From contig UPYK01000003.1 of assembly GCA_900538545.1 (NCBI GenBank), positions 91,390 to 155,389 on the forward strand: a stretch of DNA of 64,000 nucleotides. Reading direction: 5' to 3'. The notes below the pieces were generated by a model. It had not been told where the DNA came from and made no database searches. It worked only from the letters and a program-made list of their open reading frames with translations. Shown one piece after another: positions 7,823-16,508 of this stretch. Made by a program: the position numbers and the translations under genes. The stretch's first letter is position 1, and each line of letters starts with the position of its first letter. This DNA is from an uncultured Eggerthella sp. GTDB lineage: Bacteria; Actinomycetota; Coriobacteriia; Coriobacteriales; Eggerthellaceae.

Positions 7823-9187
7823 CTACGACTCTTGTGTCTCATTCCCTAAATACTCACGCAAGAAGGAATCGTATCTTCCAACATCATTGCGAAGCTGCGT
7901 TAATTGATTATCAAGATCCGCGCTTGCCTGAGCATAGGCATCAACGAGAGGCTGAGCGAACGTTTCAGGGAACTTCTGCGCGAGCTCGACCGAAGCACTA
8001 TCGGCTTTATTGTAAAGATCATTGTTCTTTTCAGCTGTTTTGCGATCTTGGATCAGAATTGCTTCGTTCGAAAGGAGCCCGAAGCTGATCTCTTCGAGAC
8101 GCTTCGCTAAGTAATCGCCGTAGAGAGAGAAGTCCCCCTGGGGGAAGAGCTCTGCAGCTTCATTCAGTGCTGTCTGGGCATTTTGAAGCGTCGTTTGGGC
8201 TTCAGTAAGCCATTCAGTTGACTGCGCAACTGTCTCGGGCGATGTTTGCTGAACAGTAGTGGCAGCCTGAGCCAAGAGATACTGAGCATCATCGATGCTC
8301 TTTTCAACAAGAGCAAGATCGTCCATGGCTTTCTTGGCATCAATATCCACTGCAAGCTTCTTGCTCGCAACATCGAGCATTGTTTCACGTGAAACAATCG
8401 TGTTGTAGGCACTTTGCGCCGCTTCCTTGTCGGTTGTAGAGCCTTCTATGGCCTCATCTGCACGAACGGCATATTTTTTCGCATTTTCAAGCAACTCGAG
8501 CGCATGAGGGATCTGGCTTTGCAGCTGTTCTGCACGAGAGATCGTGTCATCCGCAAATGGCTGCGCAAAGAATTCGTCGATAGCAACGAGCGTTTGATCG
8601 CTTTCTTCGATGTAGCCGCATGCCTGCTCGATAAGTTCGCGATTCGTGCGGTTCTTTTCGTATTCCTGATAGAGCCACATCCCAGCGAACGTCGCAAGCA
8701 CAGCAATAACTAAAACCACCAGCAATATGCTGATAAGGCGGCTGCGCGAACGTTGTTTTTGACGACGACTGATCTCTGCATGGGCTTCTGCACTGAACCC
8801 TGAAGCATTAGGAAGGAAGGGTGCCTCTTCGGTTTGCCTGCCAAAACGTTTTGGTGCAGGTTGTGCATGTTTTCCTCGGGTTTTGCCTGATGGAGCACTT
8901 GTTGCTGTCTCACGTGAAACGTCCGATTCAGACGAAGTGTCGCGAGAAAGCGCATCTTTGAGCGCGGGATTTTCTCCACTCCCGAGCGCCATAGAAGCAC
9001 CAAAGCCCTCGTAGCTTCCCTTGTTCTTGCGACGAAAACGCGCCCAGAAGCCCTTCTTTTCAGGGCCAGCAGAAGCAGAAGACTTCTTACCGAGCACATT
9101 GAATGAGATCTCGTTAGGCTTACCTTGCGAGAACTCAACAACATGAAGGTAGTCTTGATCGGTATTCTTATGCTTCGATTTCTTCAA
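7823..9187 (-). CDS. Membrane-anchored helical protein of unknown function
   Basis: About 454 residues. The first 150 or so are hydrophilic and low-complexity, with basic patches (ARFRRKNKG, SRRQKQRSRSR). One transmembrane helix follows near residues 150-172 (ISILLVVLVIAVLATFAGMW). The remaining 280 residues are mostly amphipathic helix rich in Ala, Gln and Glu, suggesting an extracytoplasmic coiled-coil or helical bundle. I recognise no family. The start is uncertain: a TTG at 9187 behind GGACGAG overlaps the upstream dinG gene by 20 bases, while an in-frame ATG at 9253 would overlap by 86 and add an Arg-rich stretch that is probably a shadow of dinG. Co-transcription with dinG is likely. 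A perfect parS lies inside the gene. Confidence 0.6.
   Translation of the reverse strand: MKKSKHKNTDQDYLHVVEFSQGKPNEISFNVLGKKSSASAGPEKKGFWARFRRKNKGSYEGFGASMALGSGENPALKDALSRDTSSESDVSRETATSAPSGKTRGKHAQPAPKRFGRQTEEAPFLPNASGFSAEAHAEISRRQKQRSRSRLISILLVVLVIAVLATFAGMWLYQEYEKNRTNRELIEQACGYIEESDQTLVAIDEFFAQPFADDTISRAEQLQSQIPHALELLENAKKYAVRADEAIEGSTTDKEAAQSAYNTIVSRETMLDVASKKLAVDIDAKKAMDDLALVEKSIDDAQYLLAQAATTVQQTSPETVAQSTEWLTEAQTTLQNAQTALNEAAELFPQGDFSLYGDYLAKRLEEISFGLLSNEAILIQDRKTAEKNNDLYNKADSASVELAQKFPETFAQPLVDAYAQASADLDNQLTQLRNDVGRYDSFLREYLGNETQES
8381..8396. promoter_or_regulatory. parS site (perfect)
   Basis: TGTTTCACGTGAAACA, identical to the canonical 16-bp ParB-binding palindrome, lies inside the coding region of the gene at 7823-9187, where it encodes part of IVSRET. 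It is about 16 kb from oriC. A weaker copy with two mismatches (TGTCTCACGTGAAACG) is at 8906-8921. Confidence 0.9.
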
Positions 9188-12100
9188 TGATCTCGTCCAT
9201 CGTGAGCGAAACAATGTTCTTCGTCGGGAGCGAATTGAGGAATTTCTTCCCATAATGCTTTGTGACCAGGCGTTTATCGGCTAGCACAACGATTCCCTTA
9301 TCGCTTGAAGTGCGAATGAGACGTCCTACCGCCTGCTTGATCGCGATCACCGCCTGTGGCAAAGAGAAATGCGCCCAAGCACGAGAATCATGGAGCTCAC
9401 GTTCGCAAGAGAGCGGGTCGGTAGGAAGCCCAAAGGGGAGCTTGGGTATCACTACCCCTTTAAGAGTGGCGCCAGGAGCATCGAAGCCTTCCCAAAAACT
9501 CTTCAAGGCAAAGAGGCTTAGATGTTCATCTTTCAGGAAATCATCGCGTAAACCTTTGACGGATACTCCCCATTTCTGGCACACCAAACGCAATCCTGCG
9601 GCTTTGATCTGCGGATTCGCCAGGTCAAAGCATTCTTCCATCTCTTTTCGATTCGTGAAGAGCGTGAGCATCGAGCCTCCCTGAGCAAGATGCAAGCGCG
9701 TAAGGAACTCGGAAAGCGTAGAAAGATACGCGGGGTCTTGGGGTTCTGGCATATCTGAGGGTAAATAGACGCGCATATTGGTATCGAAATCATAGGTCGA
9801 TTCGATCTGAAGCGTCTCGGCCCGAGAAGCCTCGCCCTCGTTCAAGCCCATAGCCTGGACGAACGACTCGAATGAGTTGTCCACCGAGAGCGTGGCAGAC
9901 GTGTAGACGACCGTATCGGTTTCAGAGTAAAACGCTTCGTTGAGATTTTGCCCTACGTTGAGAGGCTGTGCCATGAAGGCATCTTTCATCTGGTCTTTTG
10001 CGCGATTCAAGCGGACCGAATACACCTGGTTCTCTTTGTTGGTGAAAAAGATGACATCGAGCGACTCATACAGTTCACGCAGTTCAAGCGCAAGGAGCGC
10101 GATCTCGCGCTGAGCACTTGAAGAATGATCGAGTTCTTCGAAATATGCCACCACATCACGGATCGCAGCAATGAGCTTCTCAAGCGTATTCTGCATAGCT
10201 TGCGCACATGATCGTACGCCCTGGAACACCGAGCTTTGGCGGATCTCTTCGTTGAGCCACAGATCGAGGTATTCATAGCGCTGGCGTTTGTTCGCCGTAT
10301 CGAAATACAGCAGGTCCTTCACGCTCAAGCAGTATTCTTCAGCAGCGATAGCAAAGGCCACACCCGCATTGCGCGTCTTGGAGAGCATGGTTGAAAGGAG
10401 CGTCTTCGCTTCTTCGGCCACCTGTTCCCGTTCCGCGCGAATGAGCGGATTATAACGAGAAGAATCCGAGGTCAGCGTACGAATCAAACGCTTTACCGTC
10501 TCGGATGAGAGACTGGTCGAAAATGCGCGGCGTGCCTCATCTTCGGCATTATGGGCCTCATCCACGACCCAATAGCGGATCGGCGGAAGCAGGCCATGCT
10601 CGAAACGTGCATCCCAAAACAGAAGGCTATGATTCGTTACCACGATATCGCAATGCTCTGCGCGGGCACGAGCTCCGTGAACAAAGCACGATTTCCCGAA
10701 GAAGGGGCATTTCCTGCGCAAACACTCCGTGCTGGTAGAAGTGATGCGATAGCGCGGTAAAACTTTGAAGTTGAGCTTGAGACCGTCGATATCGTCATAA
10801 TCAGTCTGTTCGATGAAGGAAAGGAGCGTTGCAAGTGCTGGTGCTTGGTCGACCATTTGGTTGTTCACCAGGTATTGCTGTGGCCCTTGGGCATCGATGC
10901 GCTCGATCTTGCGCAAACAGGGGTAATGCGTGAATCCTTTGAGCGACGCGTACGATATGCCAAATGCCTGTTGCAACAAGGGCAGCTCTTTGTTCACCAG
11001 CTGGTCGAGTAGGGTGTTCGTTTTCGTCGCAACGCCCGTGGGCACGTTGTTCGCTTTAGCAAGCAGGGCTAGCGGCAAAAGGTATGCCATGGACTTCCCT
11101 ACTCCAGTGCCTGCTTCGATCGCGGCATTCTCTCCCTTGCGGAGAGCCTGCTGGATAGAGAGCGCCATGAGTTTCTGCGGCTCGCGTGGTTCATAGTTTT
11201 CATACAGCTTGCCAATGATGCCATCCAGGTCGAACGCTTGCGCGATCTCCTTGTCCGAAACAAGAACGAAAGGACGAGATTCTTCTTCATTCTCTGAACG
11301 ATGCGATGATTGAGTACTCGCAGCATCTCCACAATGACCAGGCGTTTCGTTGTTGCTGCGTTGTTGTGCGCCAGAAATGTTTCCCGTGAAACATTCTGCT
11401 TGTTGCGCGTTTTGCGCTGAAGCGACCCCCGCTGCAAAGACTGGCGCTTCTGCACGATCGAGCTCAGCTTCTTGATCAGCGCGAAGCTCTGCCGCACCGA
11501 ACAGATCGGCTTGCACCTCGGAAACCTGAGCCTTGCGCGACTTGAAGAGCGAATACGGTGCTGCCTCTGAGCTGGCAAGTTCCTTGAACACATACACCGA
11601 GTTCCAACGTTCCACATCAGCCATATCTGCAATGTGCGCTACAAGCGGTGCTGGCATATTCGCAACTGCCGCAAGCAAGACACGATAGACCAAGCATGTT
11701 GCCGCAACATCGTCATCGGCACGATGAGTGGAGTCTGCGCCGCCGAAAGCGCGCACGAGGTCGAGCAAACGATGAGAATTGAGGCGCGGTAGTGCGATGC
11801 GCGCAAGATCGAGCGAGTCGATCCAGATGTTGTTCTTCAGCGTGGCCCCTGCTGCTCGTTTCGTAACGAACGTGCGGTCGAACCCGACGTTGTGCGCAAC
11901 AACGAGCGAGTCCCCCACGAAATCGACAAGTCCAGCGAGCGCGGTGTCTGGATCGGGCGCATCGGCAACATCCTCTTCATGAATATTCGTGAGATGAGCC
12001 ACTTCATCAGGTATTTCTTTACCTGGATTTACGAAGGTGACGTACCATTCGACGATCTCTCCATTGCACATGCGGGCAGCCGCGATCTGGATGAGCTCGT

Positions 12101-12284
12101 CATGATTGAAGGAAAAGCCCGTGGTTTCCGTATCGAGCACCACTACATCTGCATCGAGCGCGCCGAAAGTATGCGTTTGGGCATAGTCTTTCAAATGCGC
12201 ATAACGCTCACGGATGCGTGCAGGAGTGTTTTCGAGAATATATGTTTTAAGCGATGACTCTGCAGTCTCATTTTGTTTTTCCAT
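9168..12284 (-). CDS. dinG: DinG-family ATP-dependent helicase with N-terminal DnaQ-like exonuclease
   Basis: A 1038-residue fusion. Residues about 40-210 form a DEDD 3'-5' exonuclease of the DnaQ type (VVVLDTETTGFSF, then HNVGFDRTF and HRADDDVAA). An Ala/Glu/Gln-rich linker leads to an XPD/DinG superfamily 2 helicase from about 350 on: Walker A EAGTGVGKSMAYLLP, an Fe-S cysteine set (HYPCLRK, CLRRKCPF, KSCF), VVTNHSLLFWD, the DEAH box VVDEAHNAED, and motif VI QAVGRLIRTSSDKG. This architecture is that of the longer DinG/YoaA-like proteins of Gram-positives, acting on DNA repair or replication intermediates. The ATG at 12284 is clear. Its 3' end overlaps the next gene, suggesting an operon. Confidence 0.9.
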   Translation of the reverse strand: MEKQNETAESSLKTYILENTPARIRERYAHLKDYAQTHTFGALDADVVVLDTETTGFSFNHDELIQIAAARMCNGEIVEWYVTFVNPGKEIPDEVAHLTNIHEEDVADAPDPDTALAGLVDFVGDSLVVAHNVGFDRTFVTKRAAGATLKNNIWIDSLDLARIALPRLNSHRLLDLVRAFGGADSTHRADDDVAATCLVYRVLLAAVANMPAPLVAHIADMADVERWNSVYVFKELASSEAAPYSLFKSRKAQVSEVQADLFGAAELRADQEAELDRAEAPVFAAGVASAQNAQQAECFTGNISGAQQRSNNETPGHCGDAASTQSSHRSENEEESRPFVLVSDKEIAQAFDLDGIIGKLYENYEPREPQKLMALSIQQALRKGENAAIEAGTGVGKSMAYLLPLALLAKANNVPTGVATKTNTLLDQLVNKELPLLQQAFGISYASLKGFTHYPCLRKIERIDAQGPQQYLVNNQMVDQAPALATLLSFIEQTDYDDIDGLKLNFKVLPRYRITSTSTECLRRKCPFFGKSCFVHGARARAEHCDIVVTNHSLLFWDARFEHGLLPPIRYWVVDEAHNAEDEARRAFSTSLSSETVKRLIRTLTSDSSRYNPLIRAEREQVAEEAKTLLSTMLSKTRNAGVAFAIAAEEYCLSVKDLLYFDTANKRQRYEYLDLWLNEEIRQSSVFQGVRSCAQAMQNTLEKLIAAIRDVVAYFEELDHSSSAQREIALLALELRELYESLDVIFFTNKENQVYSVRLNRAKDQMKDAFMAQPLNVGQNLNEAFYSETDTVVYTSATLSVDNSFESFVQAMGLNEGEASRAETLQIESTYDFDTNMRVYLPSDMPEPQDPAYLSTLSEFLTRLHLAQGGSMLTLFTNRKEMEECFDLANPQIKAAGLRLVCQKWGVSVKGLRDDFLKDEHLSLFALKSFWEGFDAPGATLKGVVIPKLPFGLPTDPLSCERELHDSRAWAHFSLPQAVIAIKQAVGRLIRTSSDKGIVVLADKRLVTKHYGKKFLNSLPTKNIVSLTMDEIIEEIEA
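11378..11393. promoter_or_regulatory. parS-like site (one mismatch)
   Basis: TGTTTCCCGTGAAACA differs from canonical parS at one central position. It lies within dinG, in the linker-coding part between the exonuclease and helicase domains, where sequence constraint on the protein is low. Confidence 0.65.
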
Positions 12285-12349
12285 AGCGCTAAGACTATCA
12301 TTTAACCAACGAATACGCGCTCACTATCAGACGACTCCTAGGAGAAAAC

Positions 12350-12994
12350 ATGTCAGATACCGGATACTACGGAAGCTATGCCGACTTCACGTGCCCCGAT
12401 CGTAAGGCTGCGCCTGCATTTATGAACTCCGATAACATCGTAGGCGATCCGTTTACCATCGAAATGGACTACAGCGGCAATAAGCGCCAAGCATGGATCG
12501 TGAACCCTTTTGGCTTTCGCATGGGCGTTTTGAATGAGAAGACGGCAAAGCAGGTCGACCTCTGCAACGCAAAAGGCTGGAAAACGGTCGCGCTCCTTGC
12601 TTGCGTTGCCTTCAAGGAAGAACCCAAACCTGGTGAATATTGGGGCCAGGTAGCCATCATCTCCTATGATCCTGTACATGAAGATGCGTTCTCTACCTTT
12701 GTGAAAACGATAGGCAACGAACTGGGAAAGGGCATCCGTCCTGCGCTTGACCTGGGGAATAGCGGCATCTCACGCGTGCTTGAAAGCAAGGGCGCTTGGG
12801 TGCCCACCGGGCGCGTCCCGCTCCCTAAGCTGAAAAAGGGTTCAGCGTTCATCAAGACCGAGCGCACCACCACCGATAAGCTGGTGAATCAGGCAAGGAA
12901 GACCCGTGTGGGATGCACGATCATAAGCTGGGCGATCATAATCATCTTCGTGGTAGCTGTGATCTTCGCGATGAAATCCTGCGGCATGTTCTAG
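12350..12994 (+). CDS. Tail-anchored hypothetical protein
   Basis: A 214-residue protein I do not recognise. The soluble N-terminal domain has a beta-rich look (GDPFTIEMDY, RQAWIVNPFGFRMGVL, WKTVALLACVAF, WGQVAIISYDP) reminiscent of small beta-barrel domains such as HIRAN, but the similarity is not strong enough to assign. The last 35 residues are a basic stretch and a single hydrophobic helix (IISWAIIIIFVVAVIFAM), so the protein is probably tail-anchored in the cytoplasmic membrane. The ATG at 12350 has TAGGAGAAA in front of it. It is divergent from dinG and overlaps the end of the convergent ddl gene by four bases. Confidence 0.75.
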   Translation: MSDTGYYGSYADFTCPDRKAAPAFMNSDNIVGDPFTIEMDYSGNKRQAWIVNPFGFRMGVLNEKTAKQVDLCNAKGWKTVALLACVAFKEEPKPGEYWGQVAIISYDPVHEDAFSTFVKTIGNELGKGIRPALDLGNSGISRVLESKGAWVPTGRVPLPKLKKGSAFIKTERTTTDKLVNQARKTRVGCTIISWAIIIIFVVAVIFAMKSCGMF

Positions 12995-13941
12995 CGCGCG
13001 TACGTGATCGCGTCTTCGATGAGCGCGATGCACAGCTGAGTGAAATCCATGCCGGCAACACGCGCCGCATCCGGCAAAAGCGAAGTTGGCGTCATGCCAG
13101 GAATCGTATTGGTCTCCAGTGCGTAGAAATTGCCTTCGCTGTCGAGCAGCAGGTCAGTGCGTGAAACTCCGCTGCATTCCAGGCCTTTATGTGCGAGAAG
13201 AGCGATGTTCTGAGCTTTCTTGGTAAGTTCTTCGCTCAATGGAGCCGGACAGATATGCTTCGAGCCACCTTCGGCGTACTTCGACTCGAAATCGTAGAAT
13301 TCATTGATCGGGATGATCTGAATGACGGGCAGAGCCTGTGGGTCCTCTGTTCCGAGCACGCCAACCGTGTATTCATCTCCTTGGATCATTGTTTCGACCA
13401 ACGCCTGGTCATCGATCTCAAAGACGTTCTTAAGAGCCGACTCGATCTCTTCACGGCCATTGCAAAGGTATACGCCAAGCGCGCTTCCTTCGGTTGCCGC
13501 TTTGATAACGCAAGAGCTGCCGAACTCTCGCTCGATGTCTTCTGCCTTCATCTGGTCGGGAGAATGGAGCAGAACCGCTCGAGGGGTAGGCACCCCAACC
13601 TGCTCATAGATGATCTTCGTTTTGGGCTTATCAATCGCAGTTGCGCTCGACCAAACACCAGGACCCGTGTAGGGGATACCAAGAATCTCGAGCATCCCTT
13701 GGATCGTACCATCTTCACCAAGCTTTCCATGAAGTGCCAAAAATGCCACGTCGAAGTCCTCTGAAACGAGCGTGACCAGGTCTTCTTTCTTTGCAGGATC
13801 GATCTGCGTGACCGAGAATCCTGCATCTGAGAGCGCATCATAGACGGCGCTACCAGAAACCAGCGAGATTTCACGTTCGCCGCTCTTACCTCCAGAAATA
13901 AGCGCTACTGAAGTTTCCTGAGGAATTATCGTGGTATTCAT
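12991..13941 (-). CDS. ddl: D-alanine--D-alanine ligase
   Basis: A 316-residue ATP-grasp ligase making the D-Ala-D-Ala dipeptide for peptidoglycan. The N terminus has ALISGGKSGEREISLVSG, the standard Ddl opening with its catalytic Glu. The middle carries FLALHGKLGEDGTIQGMLE and GIPYTGPGVWSSA, and the C-terminal half has the metal and substrate motifs FYALETNTIPGMTPTSLLP. Length and motif order match the family. The ATG at 13941 is followed by 12 residues before the conserved strand. It is monocistronic and divergent from rlmN; a gap of about 150 bases between them holds both promoters. Confidence 0.95.
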   Translation of the reverse strand: MNTTIIPQETSVALISGGKSGEREISLVSGSAVYDALSDAGFSVTQIDPAKKEDLVTLVSEDFDVAFLALHGKLGEDGTIQGMLEILGIPYTGPGVWSSATAIDKPKTKIIYEQVGVPTPRAVLLHSPDQMKAEDIEREFGSSCVIKAATEGSALGVYLCNGREEIESALKNVFEIDDQALVETMIQGDEYTVGVLGTEDPQALPVIQIIPINEFYDFESKYAEGGSKHICPAPLSEELTKKAQNIALLAHKGLECSGVSRTDLLLDSEGNFYALETNTIPGMTPTSLLPDAARVAGMDFTQLCIALIEDAITYAR

Positions 13942-14092
13942 GGAACCTGCTTTCGCTTAGGTAGGATGCCCCTCATGAGGCTTGTTGTGAGTATAACAAA
14001 CCTCACGTTCCCTACTACCGAGGCGGTATAATTGCCTTACCGAGGGAAGCAAATCCCACAAAACTACGTGCATCACCTGAACAAGGAGCAGC

Positions 14093-15148
14093 ATGTCTAC
14101 CCCTATCAAAACGCTCTCGTTCGACCAGATCTACGACCTCTGCAACGAACTTGGCCAGCCGCGCTACCGGGCTGAACAGCTCATTTCCTGGCTGTTCGTC
14201 AAACAGGCGAGCAACTACGATGAGATGTCGAACTTGCCAAAAGCCTTTCGAGCAACGCTTGCTGAAGACTATCCTCTCGTGCCTGCTCGCCTGATCGATC
14301 GCCGGGTTTCTTCAGATGGCACGCGAAAGTACTGCTTTGAACTGGCTGACGGAGCGCGCGTAGAAGCTGTTGGTATCCCTTCGATGCAAACCAATGCTTC
14401 AGGAGAGCCCAAATCGCTCACCGTTTGCTTCTCAACGCAAGCAGGCTGTTCTATGCAGTGTCTGTTCTGCGCTACCGGCAGCGAAGGGTTCTCACGGAAC
14501 CTCTCATCAGGAGAAATGGTCGATCAAGTAGCTTTCATCCAAGAAGATTTTGGGTTGCGCGTTTCCCATGTGGTGTCCATGGGACAAGGTGAGCCCTTCC
14601 TGAATTACGATGCTACCCTTCAGGCACTCGACTTTCTGAACAGCAAGAAAGGATTTGGCATTGGAGCACGTCATATAACGATCTCCACCTGTGGCGTTAT
14701 ATCGGGGATCGAACGATTGGGAAACGATCCTCACCAATATACTCTCGCTGTTTCGCTTCATTCTGCTGAACAAGTCGTGCGCGATATGCTCATGCCACGT
14801 TGCAGTGCACAGCCTCTTCCTGAACTCAAAACTGCACTCTGCACGTATCAAGCAGCCTCCGGACGCCGCGTAAGCCTGGAATATCTCATGATCGATGGAG
14901 TGAACGATACGGAAACTGCACTTGAAGCGCTCATCGCCTTCACCCGTGATCTTATGTGCCATGTGAACTTGATCCCGCTCAACGCGGTCGATCATTCACG
15001 TCTTAAGCCAAGCGCCCAAAACGTGATCGAACACTGGCAGAAGACCCTTTCATCCGCAGGAATAGAGACAACGGTGCGTAATTCACGCGGAGGCGACATC
15101 GATGGAGCATGTGGGCAGCTCAAGAACAAGCTTGCCCGGTCTAATTAG
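14093..15148 (+). CDS. rlmN: 23S rRNA (adenine-2503-C2)-methyltransferase RlmN
   Basis: A 351-residue radical-SAM enzyme that methylates C2 of A2503 in 23S rRNA and often A37 of some tRNAs. The 4Fe-4S motif CSMQCLFC (about residues 122-129) and the preceding CFSTQAG are intact. The SAM-binding GQGEPF, the internal catalytic region ISTCGVISGI, and the C-terminal RNSRGGDIDGACGQL with the second catalytic Cys are all present. Length is typical. An AAGGAGCAGC Shine-Dalgarno precedes the ATG at 14093. The gene is monocistronic and ends in a shared terminator with parB. Confidence 0.97.
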   Translation: MSTPIKTLSFDQIYDLCNELGQPRYRAEQLISWLFVKQASNYDEMSNLPKAFRATLAEDYPLVPARLIDRRVSSDGTRKYCFELADGARVEAVGIPSMQTNASGEPKSLTVCFSTQAGCSMQCLFCATGSEGFSRNLSSGEMVDQVAFIQEDFGLRVSHVVSMGQGEPFLNYDATLQALDFLNSKKGFGIGARHITISTCGVISGIERLGNDPHQYTLAVSLHSAEQVVRDMLMPRCSAQPLPELKTALCTYQAASGRRVSLEYLMIDGVNDTETALEALIAFTRDLMCHVNLIPLNAVDHSRLKPSAQNVIEHWQKTLSSAGIETTVRNSRGGDIDGACGQLKNKLARSN

Positions 15149-15172
15149 GTCTGGGAAAAGGTTCTGGAACAA

Positions 15173-15202
15173 AAAAGGGAGGTAAAACCTCCCTTTTTCT
15201 TT
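15173..15202. terminator. Bidirectional terminator between rlmN and parB
   Basis: AAAGGGAGGT (15175-15184) pairs with ACCTCCCTTT (15187-15196 region) around a tiny loop. It has an A-run before it and a T-run after it, so it can stop transcription from both rlmN (+) and parAB (-). Confidence 0.85.
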
Positions 15203-15221
15203 TATCTATGCGCGATACTGC

Positions 15222-16508
15222 TTAATTCTTGTGTTCACTGAGCACGGCAACGACGCGCTGTAACTCGTCTTCGTCCTTGAATTGGATCTCTATCTTGTTC
15301 TTTCCCTGAACAGTTTTGACACGAACCGGAAGTTCCAGGATCTTCGACATGCTTCGCGCAGCTTTCTTGAAGCTCTGTGGAGTAGGAACGCGCGAAGAAG
15401 GAGTGCTTGCTGCTTTTTCGCGACCAGCGAGCAAACGAGCGATCGCTTCGGTCTCACGAACGCTCAACTTCTCTTCCATGAGCTTGTTCGTGAGTGACTT
15501 CTTACCCTCGAGCGTAGGCACTGAAAGGATAGCGCGTGCGTGTCCTGCGGTGATCTTCTCTTCGAAGAGGAGCTGCTGAGCCTCTTCGGGAAGGTCGAGA
15601 AGGCGCAAGGCGTTGGCGATGGTCGATCGGCCCTTAGAAACGGTCTGAGCTACCTCAGACTGGGTCATACCTTTACGCTCCATGAGACGTTTGTAGCCAT
15701 ACGCTTCTTCGATAGGATTCAAATCGGAGCGCTGGATGTTCTCAACGAGCGCAGCCTCGAATGCTTCCGTGTCATCAGCGAGCCAGAAGCGAACAGGGAT
15801 CGTTTCCATACCAAGGCTCCGGCATGCCTGCCAGCGACGCTCGCCCGCGATGATCTCATAGCCATCGCCTGTCTTTCGAACAAGAATGGGCTGGAGCAAA
15901 CCATGGCGCTTGATCGAGTTTGCAAGCTCTTCGATCTCTTCTGGTTTGAAATTTGTACGCGGCTGGTTGGGATTGGGATGAACTTGCGCGAGCAAAACCT
16001 CGCCCACCATGCCTTTTTCATCGTTTTTCACAGATTTCGCGGCAGGAGCCACAGGAGCCGATTTAAGCGGATTGTTCGCTTTAGACGAACTTGCACCCGT
16101 CTTCGGTAAGCTTTGAGCCTTAGACGGGCTCTCTGAAGGCTGATTTTTATCACCCTTCGGGCGAGCAGCAACAGGAGTTGCACGCTTGGAAGATGGAGCT
16201 TTTTTCACAGTAGAAGAATTTGCCACGGGACGAGCTGCACGCTCAACGACCTTAGCATGCTCGATCGCGTCTTCAGAGATGTAAATATCTGCGGATGGCT
16301 TTGTTGCGACCTCTTCAGTTTGCGTTTCTGGAGCAGACGGCTCTGTTACTGATGGAGTTACTTCCTTTTCAGTAGAAGCAGCTTGTTTCGCTACCTTTTT
16401 CTTAGATTCTTCAGCTTCTGCAGATCGGTTCTCGTTCGAAGCATAAGATGATGCGTCATTGAAAAGTGCACCAAGGCCTTTTCCTAAACCGCTTTTCTGT
16501 TTAGCCAC
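15222..16508 (-). CDS. parB: Chromosome-partitioning protein ParB (Spo0J)
   Basis: A 428-residue ParB. It opens with the ParA-stimulating motif KSGLGKGLGALF. A long Lys/Ser/Pro/Ala-rich segment of about 150 residues follows, which is unusually long for a ParB and probably unstructured. The CTP-binding ParB/Srx domain then starts near residue 170 (ANSIKRHGLLQPILVR, then YEIIAGERRWQACRSLG) and is followed by the helix-turn-helix region MTQSEVAQTVSKGRSTIANALRL-type sequence and the C-terminal dimerisation domain. The start is GTG at 16508, overlapping the parA stop by 8 bases, so translation is coupled. Its targets are the parS sites listed here. Confidence 0.95.
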   Translation of the reverse strand: MAKQKSGLGKGLGALFNDASSYASNENRSAEAEESKKKVAKQAASTEKEVTPSVTEPSAPETQTEEVATKPSADIYISEDAIEHAKVVERAARPVANSSTVKKAPSSKRATPVAARPKGDKNQPSESPSKAQSLPKTGASSSKANNPLKSAPVAPAAKSVKNDEKGMVGEVLLAQVHPNPNQPRTNFKPEEIEELANSIKRHGLLQPILVRKTGDGYEIIAGERRWQACRSLGMETIPVRFWLADDTEAFEAALVENIQRSDLNPIEEAYGYKRLMERKGMTQSEVAQTVSKGRSTIANALRLLDLPEEAQQLLFEEKITAGHARAILSVPTLEGKKSLTNKLMEEKLSVRETEAIARLLAGREKAASTPSSRVPTPQSFKKAARSMSKILELPVRVKTVQGKNKIEIQFKDEDELQRVVAVLSEHKN

